The notes beneath the pieces are model-generated. The model was not told where the DNA came from. It saw only the letters and a program-made list of their open reading frames with translations, and did not search any database. Shown in pieces: positions 1 to 8,655 of a stretch of DNA of 58,069 nt. A program made the translations under genes and the position numbers. The DNA is from Actinomycetota bacterium (lineage in GTDB: Bacteria > Actinomycetota > Actinomycetes > Streptosporangiales > Streptosporangiaceae): positions 1-58,069 of the forward strand of contig DAHVAR010000090.1 in the NCBI GenBank assembly GCA_027314515.1. The letters are read 5' to 3'. Positions within the stretch are counted from its first letter, which is position 1. Each line of letters opens with the position of its first letter.

Positions 1-51
1 CGCAATGCTCGCTCGACCCGGACTGTCGGCGGCAGCGGGCAGTATGGAGGG

Positions 52-3000
52 GTGGCAACGGTAGCGGGCCCTGGGCTTGCCGATTTCAGCGAGGCGACGA
101 GGTCGTGGTTTACCTCGGCATTCGCCGAGCCGACAGCGGCCCAGGCGCAGGCCTGGACCGCGATCGGGGCGGGCGACCACACCCTGGTCATCGCCCCGAC
201 CGGATCAGGCAAGACGCTCGCCGCGTTCCTGTGGGCGATCGACAAGCTGGCCGCCGAGGCAGTCCCGGCCGACCCGAAGCGGCGCTGCCGGGTGCTGTAC
301 ATATCGCCGCTTAAGGCGCTTGCTACCGATGTCCAGCGAAACCTCCGCTCGCCGCTGACCGGGATTACCCACGCGGCCAGGCGGCTTGGCTTGCCAGAGC
401 CAGAGATCACCGTCGCGGTCCGGACCGGCGATACGGCCGCGGACGAGCGGCGGAAGCTGGCCAGCAAGCCGCCAGACATCCTGATCACCACGCCCGAATC
501 GCTGTTCCTGATGCTGACGTCACAGGCCAGGGAAGGGCTGCGCGGGATCGAGACTGTCATCGTCGACGAGGTTCACGCGCTGGCGGGTGGCAAGCGCGGC
601 GCGCATCTCGCGTTGTCGCTGGAACGACTGGACGCGCTGCGCGCCGGCACTGCCCGGCCGAACGCCCGCGCGCCGGTAAGCACTGGGCCGGTACATGTGC
701 GGCCCGCGCAGCGCATCGGGCTGTCGGCAACGGTCCGGCCGCCGGAGGAAGTCGCCGCGTTCCTCGGCGGTGCGCTGCCGGTCACGATCGTCGCCCCGCC
801 GAGCGAGAAGCGGCTTGACCTGCAGATTGTCGTCCCGGTCGAAGACATGGCCGACCTGCAGGGCAGCGACGGGTTTGACGCTGCCGGGGCAACCGCCGCG
901 CGGGCCGGCGCTCGCGTGCCGATGGCTGACGGCCGGGTCATCCGGGCGGCCGGCCCGGGCGGTGAACCGCTCCCCGGTGACGCCGATCCGGTCCGGCAGC
1001 ATTCGATCTGGCCGCACGTCGAGGAGCGAGTGCTGGACCTGATTCAGGGCAACAGGTCGACGATCGTGTTCGCCAACTCCCGGCGGCTGGCCGAGCGGCT
1101 CTGCGCACGGCTGAACGACCTGGCGGCCGAGCGGGCCGCGGAGGGTGCTGACGAGTCCGCTGCCGGGTTCGGCGACAACTACACCATGCCGCCGGCCCAG
1201 CTCATGGGTGAGGCCGGCGCCAGCGCCGGGGCACCCGCCATCGTGGCGCGTGCCCACCATGGCTCGGTCTCCCGTCAGGAGCGCAGCCAGATCGAGGAGG
1301 CACTGAAGTCCGGAACGCTGCCCGCGGTCGTCGCGACGTCCAGCCTCGAGCTCGGCATCGACATGGGCGCAGTCGACCTGGTGATCCAGGTCGAGTCGCC
1401 GCCATCGGTTGCCAGCGGGCTGCAGCGGACCGGGCGCGCCGGGCATCACGTGGGCGATGAGTCCCGTGGCGTCTTCTTCCCGAAATATCAGGGCGACCTG
1501 GTCCAGACCGCGGTCGTCACCCAGCGGATGCGCGCGGGGCAGATCGAGGAAGTGCGGATGCCCCGCAACCCACTCGACGTGCTGGCCCAGCAGATCGTCG
1601 CGATGACCGCGCTGGATGACTGGGAGATCGGCGAGCTTGAGCAAGTGATCCGCCGCGCGGCCCCGTTCAGCGGGCTGACCCGGCCCGTGCTCGCGGCCGT
1701 GCTCGACATGCTGTCCGGCCGGTACCCGAGCGAGGACTTCGCTGGCCTGCGGCCGCGGCTGGTCTGGGATCGCACCACCGGAATGCTCGCCGGCCGGCCG
1801 GGCAGCCAGCGGCTGGCCGTCAGCAACGCCGGCACGATCCCGGACCGGGGGATGTTCGGGGTGTTCCTGGCCGCAGGGCAGGGCGACAGGCCCGGTCGGC
1901 ACTCGCGCCGGGTCGGCGAACTGGACGAGGAGATGGTCTACGAGTCCAGGGTCGGCGACGTGTTCGTGCTCGGTGCCACCTCGTGGCGGATCGAGAACAT
2001 CACCGCGGATCAGGTGCTCGTGTCGCCAGCGGCGGGCCAGCCAGGCAGGTTGCCATTCTGGAAAGGCGACGCGCCCGGCCGTCCGGCCGAGCTCGGCGCG
2101 GCGATCGGAGCGTTCTGCCGTGAGCTCGGCTCGGTAGCGCGGCCGGAGGCGATCTCCCGTCTCCGCAACGGCGGCCTGGACGAGCTTGCCGCCGCCAATC
2201 TCGTTTCCTATCTCCATCAGCAGCGCGAGGCTACCGGTTACCTGCCCGACGACCGGACTCTGGTACTCGAGCGGTTCAGGGACGAACTCGGCGACTGGCG
2301 GCTCGTCTTGCACAGCCCGTACGGCGCTCAGCTGCATGCGCCCTGGGCACTGGCGATCGCCGCGCGGCTGCGCGACCGGTACGGCGGCATGGACGTCCAG
2401 GCTCAGCACACCGACGACGGCATCGTCATCCGGGTTCCTGACGCCGACGACCCGCCGCCAGCCGGAATCGCCATGATCGACCCCGACGAGGTTGCCGACC
2501 TGGTGACTGCCGAGGTGGGCAGCTCTGCGCTGTTCGCTTCCAGATTCAGGGAGTGCGCCGCTCGCGCGCTGCTGCTGCCGCGGCGGCAACCCGGCAAGCG
2601 CACGCCGCTATGGCAGCAGCGCCAGCGATCCGCGCAGCTGCTCACGGTGGCCAGCCAGTACAGCACGTTCCCGATCTGCCTGGAGACGATGCGGGAGTGC
2701 CTGCAGGACGTGTTCGATGTGCCCGGCCTGACCGCGCTGATGCGCGATATCGCCGCCCGCCGCATCCGGCTGGTGGAGGTCGAGACGCCGACCGCCTCGC
2801 CGTTCAGCAAGTCGCTGCTGTTCCGCTACGTGGGCGCGTTCATGTACGAAGGCGACGCGCCGATAGCCGAGCGACGGGCTCAGGCCCTCGCGCTCGACTC
2901 GGCTCTGCTCGCCGAGCTCCTGGGGCAGGCGGAGCTCCGTGAGCTGCTCGACCCGCTGGTCGTCGGCGAGACCGAGCGCGAGTTGCAATGGCTCGCCCCC

Positions 3001-4941
3001 GGCCGGGTCTGCCGGGACGCCGAAGCCATCGCGGACATGCTGCGCGCCCTTGGCCCGCTCACCTCCGCCGAGGTAGCGGAACGTTCCGCCGATCCGGCAC
3101 AGGCGCCGTCCTTCCTGGCCAGCCTGGCCGCACAGCGGCGCGTTCTCGATCTCCGCATTGCCGGGCAGCAGCGCTGGAGTGCGATCGAGGACGCAGGCCG
3201 GCTCCGTGACGCGCTCGGAGTGGCACTGCCGCCCGGAGTGCCCGATGCGTTCACCGAGCCGGTTCGCGATCCGCTGCGGGACCTGGTAGTGCGGTACGCG
3301 CGAACGCACGGCCCGTTCGGCGCGGCCGAGGTCGCGCAGCGGTACGGGCTTGGTGTCGCCGTCGTAGCCGGGGCGCTGCACCGGCTGACTGCCGAAGGCG
3401 CACTATCCGAGGGAGACTTCCAGCCAGCCGCCGGCATCCAGTGGTGCGAGGTCGGCATGTTGCGGCTGCTGCGCCGCCGGTGCCTGGCCAAGCTTCGCAA
3501 GGAGGTCGAGGCAGTGCCGCCGGCTGTCTATGCCGCGTTCCTGCCCGCCTGGCAGCACACGGACAGAGCGGCTGCCGGCAATGCGGGCACGAGCCCGGCA
3601 GCCGCGGGCGGCGCCCGCCCGCGCGCCGCCCGCGCGGACACCGTGTACGAGGTGATCGACCAGCTTGCCGGCGCAGCCATCCCGGCTTCTGCGCTGGAGA
3701 CACTGGTGCTGCCTCAGCGGGTGCCCGGTTATTCTCCGGCGCTGCTCGACGAACTGACCGCGGCGGGTGAGGTCGTCTGGTCGGGCGCGGGTGCCCTGCC
3801 CGGCAGTGACGGCTGGCTCATCCTGGCGCCGGCCGGGGCGGCACCGCTGCTGCTGCCAGAGCCGGCGGACATCACGACCACGCTGGTGCACGAGGCCGTA
3901 CTCGGCGCGCTGGCCGGCGGCGGCGCCTTGTTCTTCCGCACGATCGCCGAGCGAGTGCAGGCCGCGCTAGCGGTCGAGGCGGGCAAGCCGGCGACGGTCA
4001 GCGACCGCGACGTCGCGAGCGCGATCTGGGATCTGGTCTGGGCTGGCCGGCTCACCAATGACACGCTCGCGCCGCTGCGCACGGTGCTGCGTGCCGGGCG
4101 ACCGGTGACGGCCGACGGCGACAACGGCCAGCGCCAGGTGCCGGCCCGGCCAGGTTCCGTGGTGTCGAGGCGGCCGCATTTTGGCCGCGGCGCGATGCCC
4201 TCGCATACCGGGCCACCAACAGTGAGCGGGCGCTGGTCGGCCGTGCCGGTGCCGGCCAGCGACCCGACGCGCCGCTTGCACGCTCAGGCGCTCACGCTGC
4301 TGGACCGGTACGGCATCCTCATCCGCGGCGCAGTTGCTGCCGAGCGCGTCGAAGGCGGGTTCGGTGCGCTGTACCCGGTGCTGCGCGCGCTCGAAGACGG
4401 CGGCCAATGCCGTCGCGGGTACTTCGTCGAGGGCCTCGGCGCCGCGCAATTCGCGCTAGCCGGCGCGGTGGACCGGATGCGCGCCATGGCCGACGCCGCG
4501 CGCGAGCCGGATCGGGCTGCCGACCCGTGGGACACCCGGGCAAGTGCTCGCAGTAGCCGTGGCCCGCAGTTCAGGGTCCTGGCGGCCGCTGATCCGGCGA
4601 ATGCCTACGGTGCTGCCCTGCCGTGGCCGGACCGGTCCGGCTCCGACGGCTCGACCGGGCACCGGCCCGGCCGCAAGGCAGGGGCGCTGGTAGTGCTCGC
4701 CGATGGCGGCCTGATCCTCTACGTGGAGCGCGGCGGCAAGACTTTGTTGTCCTGGACCGGCGAGCCGGAGTTGCTCGAGCCGGCTGCCGCCGCCCTGGCG
4801 ACGGCGGTCCGGGCTGGCGCACTCGGCCGGCTCACGGTCGAACGCGCCGACGGTGCCGAGGTCTACGACTCACCGTTGGCTGACGCCCTGGCCGCCGCGG
4901 GATTCCGGCCGACCCCGCGCGGCCTGCGACTCCGCGGATAG
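52..4941 (+). CDS. lhr: Lhr-family ATP-dependent DNA helicase
   Basis: Superfamily 2 helicase of the Lhr (large helicase-related) family, a cytoplasmic DNA-repair helicase. The N-terminal RecA core shows Walker A APTGSGKT (about residues 48-55), a DEVH box (about 172) and motif VI QRTGRAGH (about 456). The 1629-residue length matches full-length bacterial Lhr with its long C-terminal extension rather than the short Lhr-core form. The start is GTG at 52. A GGAGG lies at 46-50, unusually close, so the true start could be slightly different, but no better in-frame start is visible. In many actinobacteria lhr is followed by a nei glycosylase; here a toxin-antitoxin pair follows. The stop codon lies inside a 15-bp direct repeat. 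Confidence 0.95.
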   Translation: MATVAGPGLADFSEATRSWFTSAFAEPTAAQAQAWTAIGAGDHTLVIAPTGSGKTLAAFLWAIDKLAAEAVPADPKRRCRVLYISPLKALATDVQRNLRSPLTGITHAARRLGLPEPEITVAVRTGDTAADERRKLASKPPDILITTPESLFLMLTSQAREGLRGIETVIVDEVHALAGGKRGAHLALSLERLDALRAGTARPNARAPVSTGPVHVRPAQRIGLSATVRPPEEVAAFLGGALPVTIVAPPSEKRLDLQIVVPVEDMADLQGSDGFDAAGATAARAGARVPMADGRVIRAAGPGGEPLPGDADPVRQHSIWPHVEERVLDLIQGNRSTIVFANSRRLAERLCARLNDLAAERAAEGADESAAGFGDNYTMPPAQLMGEAGASAGAPAIVARAHHGSVSRQERSQIEEALKSGTLPAVVATSSLELGIDMGAVDLVIQVESPPSVASGLQRTGRAGHHVGDESRGVFFPKYQGDLVQTAVVTQRMRAGQIEEVRMPRNPLDVLAQQIVAMTALDDWEIGELEQVIRRAAPFSGLTRPVLAAVLDMLSGRYPSEDFAGLRPRLVWDRTTGMLAGRPGSQRLAVSNAGTIPDRGMFGVFLAAGQGDRPGRHSRRVGELDEEMVYESRVGDVFVLGATSWRIENITADQVLVSPAAGQPGRLPFWKGDAPGRPAELGAAIGAFCRELGSVARPEAISRLRNGGLDELAAANLVSYLHQQREATGYLPDDRTLVLERFRDELGDWRLVLHSPYGAQLHAPWALAIAARLRDRYGGMDVQAQHTDDGIVIRVPDADDPPPAGIAMIDPDEVADLVTAEVGSSALFASRFRECAARALLLPRRQPGKRTPLWQQRQRSAQLLTVASQYSTFPICLETMRECLQDVFDVPGLTALMRDIAARRIRLVEVETPTASPFSKSLLFRYVGAFMYEGDAPIAERRAQALALDSALLAELLGQAELRELLDPLVVGETERELQWLAPGRVCRDAEAIADMLRALGPLTSAEVAERSADPAQAPSFLASLAAQRRVLDLRIAGQQRWSAIEDAGRLRDALGVALPPGVPDAFTEPVRDPLRDLVVRYARTHGPFGAAEVAQRYGLGVAVVAGALHRLTAEGALSEGDFQPAAGIQWCEVGMLRLLRRRCLAKLRKEVEAVPPAVYAAFLPAWQHTDRAAAGNAGTSPAAAGGARPRAARADTVYEVIDQLAGAAIPASALETLVLPQRVPGYSPALLDELTAAGEVVWSGAGALPGSDGWLILAPAGAAPLLLPEPADITTTLVHEAVLGALAGGGALFFRTIAERVQAALAVEAGKPATVSDRDVASAIWDLVWAGRLTNDTLAPLRTVLRAGRPVTADGDNGQRQVPARPGSVVSRRPHFGRGAMPSHTGPPTVSGRWSAVPVPASDPTRRLHAQALTLLDRYGILIRGAVAAERVEGGFGALYPVLRALEDGGQCRRGYFVEGLGAAQFALAGAVDRMRAMADAAREPDRAADPWDTRASARSSRGPQFRVLAAADPANAYGAALPWPDRSGSDGSTGHRPGRKAGALVVLADGGLILYVERGGKTLLSWTGEPELLEPAAAALATAVRAGALGRLTVERADGAEVYDSPLADALAAAGFRPTPRGLRLRG

Positions 4942-4960
4942 CCGGCCCGCGGATAGCCGG
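4933..4960. repeat. 15-bp direct repeat across the lhr stop codon
   Basis: The motif CGCGGATAGCCGG occurs twice with a 15-bp period, so the last lhr codons and its TAG are duplicated directly downstream. It looks like a replication-slippage product. Confidence 0.7.
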
Positions 4961-5002
4961 TGGCATCCGGCCGACTCGATTCGCCACACGGGCCCAGCGG
5001 CG

Positions 5003-5440
5003 TCAGGCGGGCAAGCCTTTCCGCCGGCCTAGCGCTTCGATGACCACTGTCCGGTACGGTGCAGCAAGCCGGCCGAGGTCATCGGGATCGGCAGTCTGGA
5101 CGACGCCGCCACCCGCTTCGACCGCCACCGCGACTGGATGGGCATCAGCAAACAGCGCGGAACTTGCGCCAGCCTCGGCGAGAATGCCCCCGATGAGGCG
5201 AGCAAGGCTGCGATCGGTGTCACGGAGCAGCAACCCGTGTCCCGATTCACGGGCGAGGAGCGGATCCAGCGCCTGATTGCGGCCGGCTCCCCGATACAAC
5301 TCGGCTAGCGTTCCCGTCGCGATCGCCACCTCGCGGCGCAGCCTGCGCGCCGCTTCCATTGCGCGCCGGACGCTGCGTTCGGCCGGATGTCGCGGATCAA
5401 GCAGTGCGCTCACCGCCTCGGCGTCAAGCACCAGCCGCAT
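5003..5440 (-). CDS. PIN-domain toxin, VapC-like ribonuclease
   Basis: Small PIN-domain protein (145 residues), the expected size for a VapC toxin, which cleaves RNA through a cluster of acidic residues binding metal. Candidate active-site residues visible are Asp6, Glu47, Asp99 and an Asp near 118-121. It is encoded directly downstream of a ribbon-helix-helix antitoxin: the antitoxin TGA and this ATG share one base (TGATG), the usual translational coupling of toxin-antitoxin pairs. Family identity is from the PIN pattern; the RNA target is unknown. Confidence 0.8.
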   Translation of the reverse strand: MRLVLDAEAVSALLDPRHPAERSVRRAMEAARRLRREVAIATGTLAELYRGAGRNQALDPLLARESGHGLLLRDTDRSLARLIGGILAEAGASSALFADAHPVAVAVEAGGGVVQTADPDDLGRLAAPYRTVVIEALGRRKGLPA

Positions 5441-5721
5441 CAGCCGACCCGCAGTTCGCCTGGCTCATCGACCACGCCGCCGAGCAGGCGCATGTATCGC
5501 GCGATCTCCGCCTCGTCCTCTGGCGTGTCCAGCTTGCCGCGATCATCCGCCAGGTGATCAAGGAGCTCGGCCAGCGCTTGCTGCCGTTTGCGCCTGGCGA
5601 ACTCCGCCCGCAAAGCGGCATTCACCTCCGCCGATAGCGTCGTGCCACCCTCGGCTTCGAGCGCCGCGACGAGATCCGCGTCAAGAGTGACCGAGACCTT
5701 CCGCTTCGGCGAGGTTGTCAT
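5440..5721 (-). CDS. Ribbon-helix-helix antitoxin, VapB-like
   Basis: 93-residue protein starting with a basic beta strand (KRKVSVTLDADLV) followed by two helices, the ribbon-helix-helix DNA-binding fold. The acidic C-terminal tail would wrap the toxin. It is the first gene of a two-gene operon with the PIN toxin and overlaps it by one base. AAGG lies just ahead of the ATG. Members of this class neutralise the toxin and repress their own promoter, which would lie in 5722-5800; no clear palindrome is seen there. Confidence 0.75.
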   Translation of the reverse strand: MTTSPKRKVSVTLDADLVAALEAEGGTTLSAEVNAALRAEFARRKRQQALAELLDHLADDRGKLDTPEDEAEIARYMRLLGGVVDEPGELRVG

Positions 5722-5804
5722 ACCTTGATCCTACCAAAATCGCCTTCAGCGGACCGCGTCGGCAGTCTGCCCCACATCAGCGATGGCCCGACGTGCGGTC
5801 GCGC

Positions 5805-5808
5805 CTTA
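5805..5808. repeat. CTTA target-site duplication, left copy
   Basis: CTTA immediately outside the left inverted repeat, matched by CTTA at 8892-8895 just outside the outer right end. A 4-bp duplication is what IS701-type insertion leaves. Confidence 0.55.
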
Positions 5809-5826
5809 TATTACAGTCGCGATTTC
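5809..5826 (+). repeat. Left terminal inverted repeat of the IS701-like element
   Basis: TATTACAGTCGCG followed by ATTTC. The first 13 bases are the exact complement of the right ends at 6753-6765 and 8879-8891, with only small differences further in. Confidence 0.7.
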
Positions 5827-5935
5827 ACGGTGGGTGGCCGTTCATGTCGGGTGATTAGCTGCCAGTGCCCGGTTCGCGGTCACGCAGAGTGATGCCCACG
5901 GGAGCGGCCTGCGCCTGAATTACAGGGATGTCATC

Positions 5936-6659
5936 TTGGGCGGCCGTGCCGCGTTGGCGGTTTGTGAGACAAGACGACGACAACACGGCGGCGGTAGCCA
6001 GCAGAGAGGACGTGGCCGATTGCCCGGCGATGCCACCGCATGCGCGGCGCCGCAGCACGCCGGGTGCACCGGCCACGCGGAGGACTGCGTGACCACGGTG
6101 TTCTCCGCCTGCGTCACCGCGCACGGGCGGGCGCGGGCGGACGTCGATGTGTACATGCCCGGGCGCTGGTCCGATGACCTGCTGCGCAGGCGGGCCGCCG
6201 GCATCCCCGATGACCTGGAGTTCGTCACCAAACCGCAGCTGGCGACGAACCAGCTGGGCCGGCTGACCGCGGCCGGACCGCCGGCTCGCTGGGTTGCCTT
6301 CGACGAGGTCTGCGGCCGCAGCGAGAAGCTCCGCAAGACGGCCGCGAAGGCCGGGCTGTCCTAGGTGGCGATCACCCCGCGCGACAACCACGTCACCCGG
6401 CCATCCGGCGCGGTGATCCGCGCGGGCCAGGCCGTGAAGGACGCGGTGTCCGAGCGGCGCTCCTGCGGGAACGGGTCCAAGGGCTCCCGCTACAGCGACT
6501 GAGCCATGATGCCGCGTGGGCAGGGCTGCCCGCCGCCGGACTCATCACCCGCGCCCGCCTGGCCTTCGCGCTGCGCTGGCCGAAACGGCGACGGCTGCAC
6601 CAGGCCCTCGCCCGCTGGCATCACTACAGCACCCGGCTACTCGCGACCGGGACAGGATA
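5936..6659 (+). pseudogene. IS701-family transposase remnant
   Basis: Translation shows the IS701 DDE-transposase pattern: VFSACVTAHGRA, VDVYMPGRWSDD, GIPDDLEFVTKP and WVAFDEVCGR. A stop codon falls after KTAAKAGLS (6362-6364). The same frame then continues as VAITPRDNHVTRP to a second stop near 6500. A shifted frame encodes the C-terminal tail LITRARLAFALRWP to the stop near 6659. The N-terminal half of a normal protein of roughly 400 residues is missing, so the gene is internally deleted and dead. The inverted repeats around it fit this element. Confidence 0.75.
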
Positions 6660-6765
6660 ACCAGCGCCGGCCGGACGGAGGTGACCGAATGTAGCACCCC
6701 CAGCCACCCGCGAGATCACGCTGAGCGGCAACACAGCCACGAACCGGAAAACCGCGACTGTAATA
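6531..6765 (+). repeat. Duplicated IS right end, copy A (internal)
   Basis: About 235 bp covering the end of the transposase and the right inverted repeat, nearly identical to 8656-8891. This copy joins the upstream transposase in a plausible frame, but the sequence beyond its end (CAGG) does not match the left flank. Confidence 0.85.
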
Positions 6766-6992
6766 CAGGGCTGCGGCCTCACCGCTGTAGTGCATCGGTG
6801 AAAGAGTGTTGCAGTCCGCCGCCGGGTGCGCACGCTCGACCAGCGGGGCTGCCCTAATCCGGACTAGTTCTTCGCGTCCTGCATCTGGCCGGATTATCGA
6901 ACACTTGGATAGCTCAGTGCGCAACTGGCGCGTAAGACCAGTAGCCGGAGCGGCGTCGGCTCCTTGTCTCCTCTGGATGCCATACTGACGAT

Positions 6993-7253
6993 GTGATTAT
7001 CGAGGACTCGGATGGGCCTGGAATCGCCGTCGAGACCGAGCTGGCCGAGTACACCGCCAACGCGCAGTGGGTCAGGGACAACCGGGCACCACTGCTGGCC
7101 CTCGGTGGGGACGGTTCCTGGCTGCTGTACTTCATGGACACGGATGGCGTTGTGAAGTCCGACCACCGGCCGGGCTGGCGCGTCACCGATGTCCGCCAGG
7201 CTGCGGCGAACGCGCGGATCTTCCTGGCCAACGTGCAGAGGCGGGCTGGCTGA
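6993..7253 (+). CDS. Hypothetical protein within the mobile island
   Basis: An 86-residue protein with ordinary amino-acid use (aromatic and acidic residues, GWRVTDVRQA near the end). It starts with GTG and has no convincing ribosome-binding site. No family recognised. It converges with the broken NYN gene and lies between the two IS right ends, so it is probably cargo. It may itself be truncated at the 5' end. Confidence 0.4.
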   Translation: MIIEDSDGPGIAVETELAEYTANAQWVRDNRAPLLALGGDGSWLLYFMDTDGVVKSDHRPGWRVTDVRQAAANARIFLANVQRRAG

Positions 7254-7325
7254 CAAGGACGACATCAGCCGCTCCGAGCCTGCATCGCAGCTTTGCGCGA
7301 GAAGGCCGTAGCTCTGGTCCCTGGT

Positions 7326-7877
7326 TCAGACTCGGCCAGTCCAGTCGCGAGTCACCTTGCGCCAGTCCGCTGCGTCAAGATGATGCGCTCTGGAGCCGTC
7401 AAGTACCTTGGCCCCGTCCCAGCAGGCAACCTCCACCGGAGTGCCTGTCGTGGCTGCCACCTCAACCACGGGCATCAGGTCGGTGTCGCTAGAGAACAAG
7501 ATCAGCGCAGCGAAGACGTGGGCCATCGCAGCCTGGATCATGTCACAGGCGATCTGGACGTCGATGCCCTTCTCGACCGGCGGGTGATCAGGCCAACCCC
7601 GGTAGGCCAGCGGGCGCTGGAACATCCGGACACGCTGGTCTCGCCGTTTCCAGGTGTTGGCCTGCTGGGAGCTGGCAGAGGAAGCCTTCGGCTCGTTAAC
7701 GCGGGTTGGGCAGACCCCGGTACACGTTGATGACCTTGATCTCCGTGTCGCCCCGGCGCCCCGCAATGAGATCCGCGATTAACGACGGTTCGGGAACGCA
7801 CTCGTAGCGCTCACGCCCCCTGGCGAAGAGGCCATGGCCTAGCGGTGGACATTCTCGTAGTCCAGGTAGAGCGCCAC
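7326..7877 (-). pseudogene. NYN-domain (PIN-like nuclease) protein, two frameshifts
   Basis: The reading starts at GTG 7877 with MALYLDYENVHR, the conserved first strand of NYN/LabA-like nucleases (the D-x-E-N pair is a catalytic feature), and then hits TAG. A second frame carries ERYECVPEPSLIADLIAG and VINVYRGLPN before another stop. A third frame carries the rest: EKGIDVQIACDM, LFSSDTDLMP and VEVACWDG, ending at 7326. Together these give one NYN protein of roughly 180 residues broken by two shifts. A strong leader terminator (7906-7943) and a 16-bp palindrome (7971-7986) lie upstream, so it once had its own regulated promoter. Confidence 0.7.
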
Positions 7878-7905
7878 ATGAGCGGGCAACTGCCCTCCCG
7901 GCCCG

Positions 7906-7943
7906 GAAAGAAAAGCCCCCGCCAGTCCCGGAGGAGGGCGGGG
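7906..7943 (-). terminator. Leader terminator upstream of the NYN gene
   Basis: On the minus strand a 7-bp GC stem (CCCCGCC paired with GGCGGGG, 13-base loop) is followed by CTTTTCTTT. It lies about 30 bases before the NYN start, so it would act as an attenuator or as the terminator of something upstream. Confidence 0.65.
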
Positions 7944-7970
7944 AGTAATAACAGCAGTCTACCTACATCA

Positions 7971-7986
7971 CTTGCATGCATGCAAG
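7971..7986. promoter_or_regulatory. Perfect 16-bp palindrome, operator candidate
   Basis: CTTGCATG followed by its complement CATGCAAG. It lies about 95 bp upstream of the NYN start, on the far side of the leader terminator, where a promoter would be expected. The cognate regulator is not in the island. Confidence 0.5.
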
Positions 7987-8194
7987 GCGCACGCGTGCGC
8001 GCGAGAAAACCAGCCGCCATGCTCGGTCGGCAACTCGCTGGCCCGGCCTAGTAGGTCTGGGCCGGTTTGCGCCGGCGTGGTCTCCGCCGTGGCCGGCAGG
8101 GAGGGTGATGCGGCCGGTCAGCGCGTTGCGGATGGCGACGGCGCGGAGCTGGGCGAGCTGCCGGTTGCCGAGCTCGACCTGGTCAGCCTGCGCC

Positions 8195-8263
8195 CAGCGC
8201 AACGCCAGCCTGCCGACGATCGTCGCCTACCGTGACACATTCAGGCTGCTGTTGCGCTTCGCG
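8195..8263 (+). pseudogene. Tyrosine recombinase N-terminal fragment
   Basis: Encodes QRNASLPTIVAYRDTFRLLL then RFA, the SAM-like core-binding segment that opens many phage and transposon integrases (pattern S-x-x-T-I-x-A-Y-R-D). Neither upstream nor downstream sequence continues the family, so only about 23 codons survive. Confidence 0.6.
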
Positions 8264-8280
8264 CCAATTCGCCATGGCCT

Positions 8281-8339
8281 CCCGACCTGGGCTACTAAGA
8301 CCCAGGCGGGAGTTCCCCACCCGTCATGAAGGATGGGTG
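8281..8339. other. Two adjacent strong hairpins
   Basis: The first hairpin (8281-8310) pairs CCTGGG with CCCAGG, with extra CCCG/CGGG pairing below. The second (8318-8339) pairs CACCCGTC with GATGGGTG around a 6-base loop. Closely spaced subterminal hairpins next to an interrupted gene resemble the ends of IS200/IS605 elements, but no TnpA or TnpB is present. Of the rest of 8264-8473 I recognise nothing. Confidence 0.35.
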
Positions 8340-8473
8340 CGCGCCGCGGACCAGCCCAGATCCGCCAGGTTTCGGGCTGGCGGATGCTGCCTCCAGCTTC
8401 ACCCCGCTGCTACGACAGCGAGGAGCGGACGGTCTTTCACCTCCATCCGGTAACAGCAGCGCCTCGCGGCGCA

Positions 8474-8655
8474 CTAGTAGTTGACCCAGCCTCGCACCTG
8501 GGGATTGATCTCCTCAGCGAGGTCGGACAGATCCGTTCCACTGCGACGGTTGAGGTGCCAGTCCCGGATCTGCTTGCCCTTCGCCTTCACCGCCTTGTCG
8601 CTCATGGCGGGGTTGAAGCCCAGACCACTCGGCTCGCCGGCCTCGCCAGGCAGCA
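8474..8655 (-). pseudogene. Group II intron maturase C-terminal fragment
   Basis: Minus-strand translation gives GFNPAMSDKAVKAKGKQIR, WHLNRRSGTDLSDLAEEINP and RGWVNY followed by a stop. This is the X/maturase domain pattern of bacterial group II intron reverse transcriptases (FNP, INP, RGW-NYY). The reverse-transcriptase domain and the intron RNA domains are missing. The upstream end abuts IS copy B at 8656. Confidence 0.7.

Noticed and set aside
520-2589. Long open frame (689 codons) antisense to lhr
   Set aside because: It mirrors the codon periodicity of lhr, has no recognisable domain and is rich in Arg/Pro/Gly/His; a GC-rich shadow.
6890-6960. tRNA-like string GATAGCTCAGT inside the mobile island
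   Set aside because: No acceptor, anticodon or T-arm pairing can be built around it.
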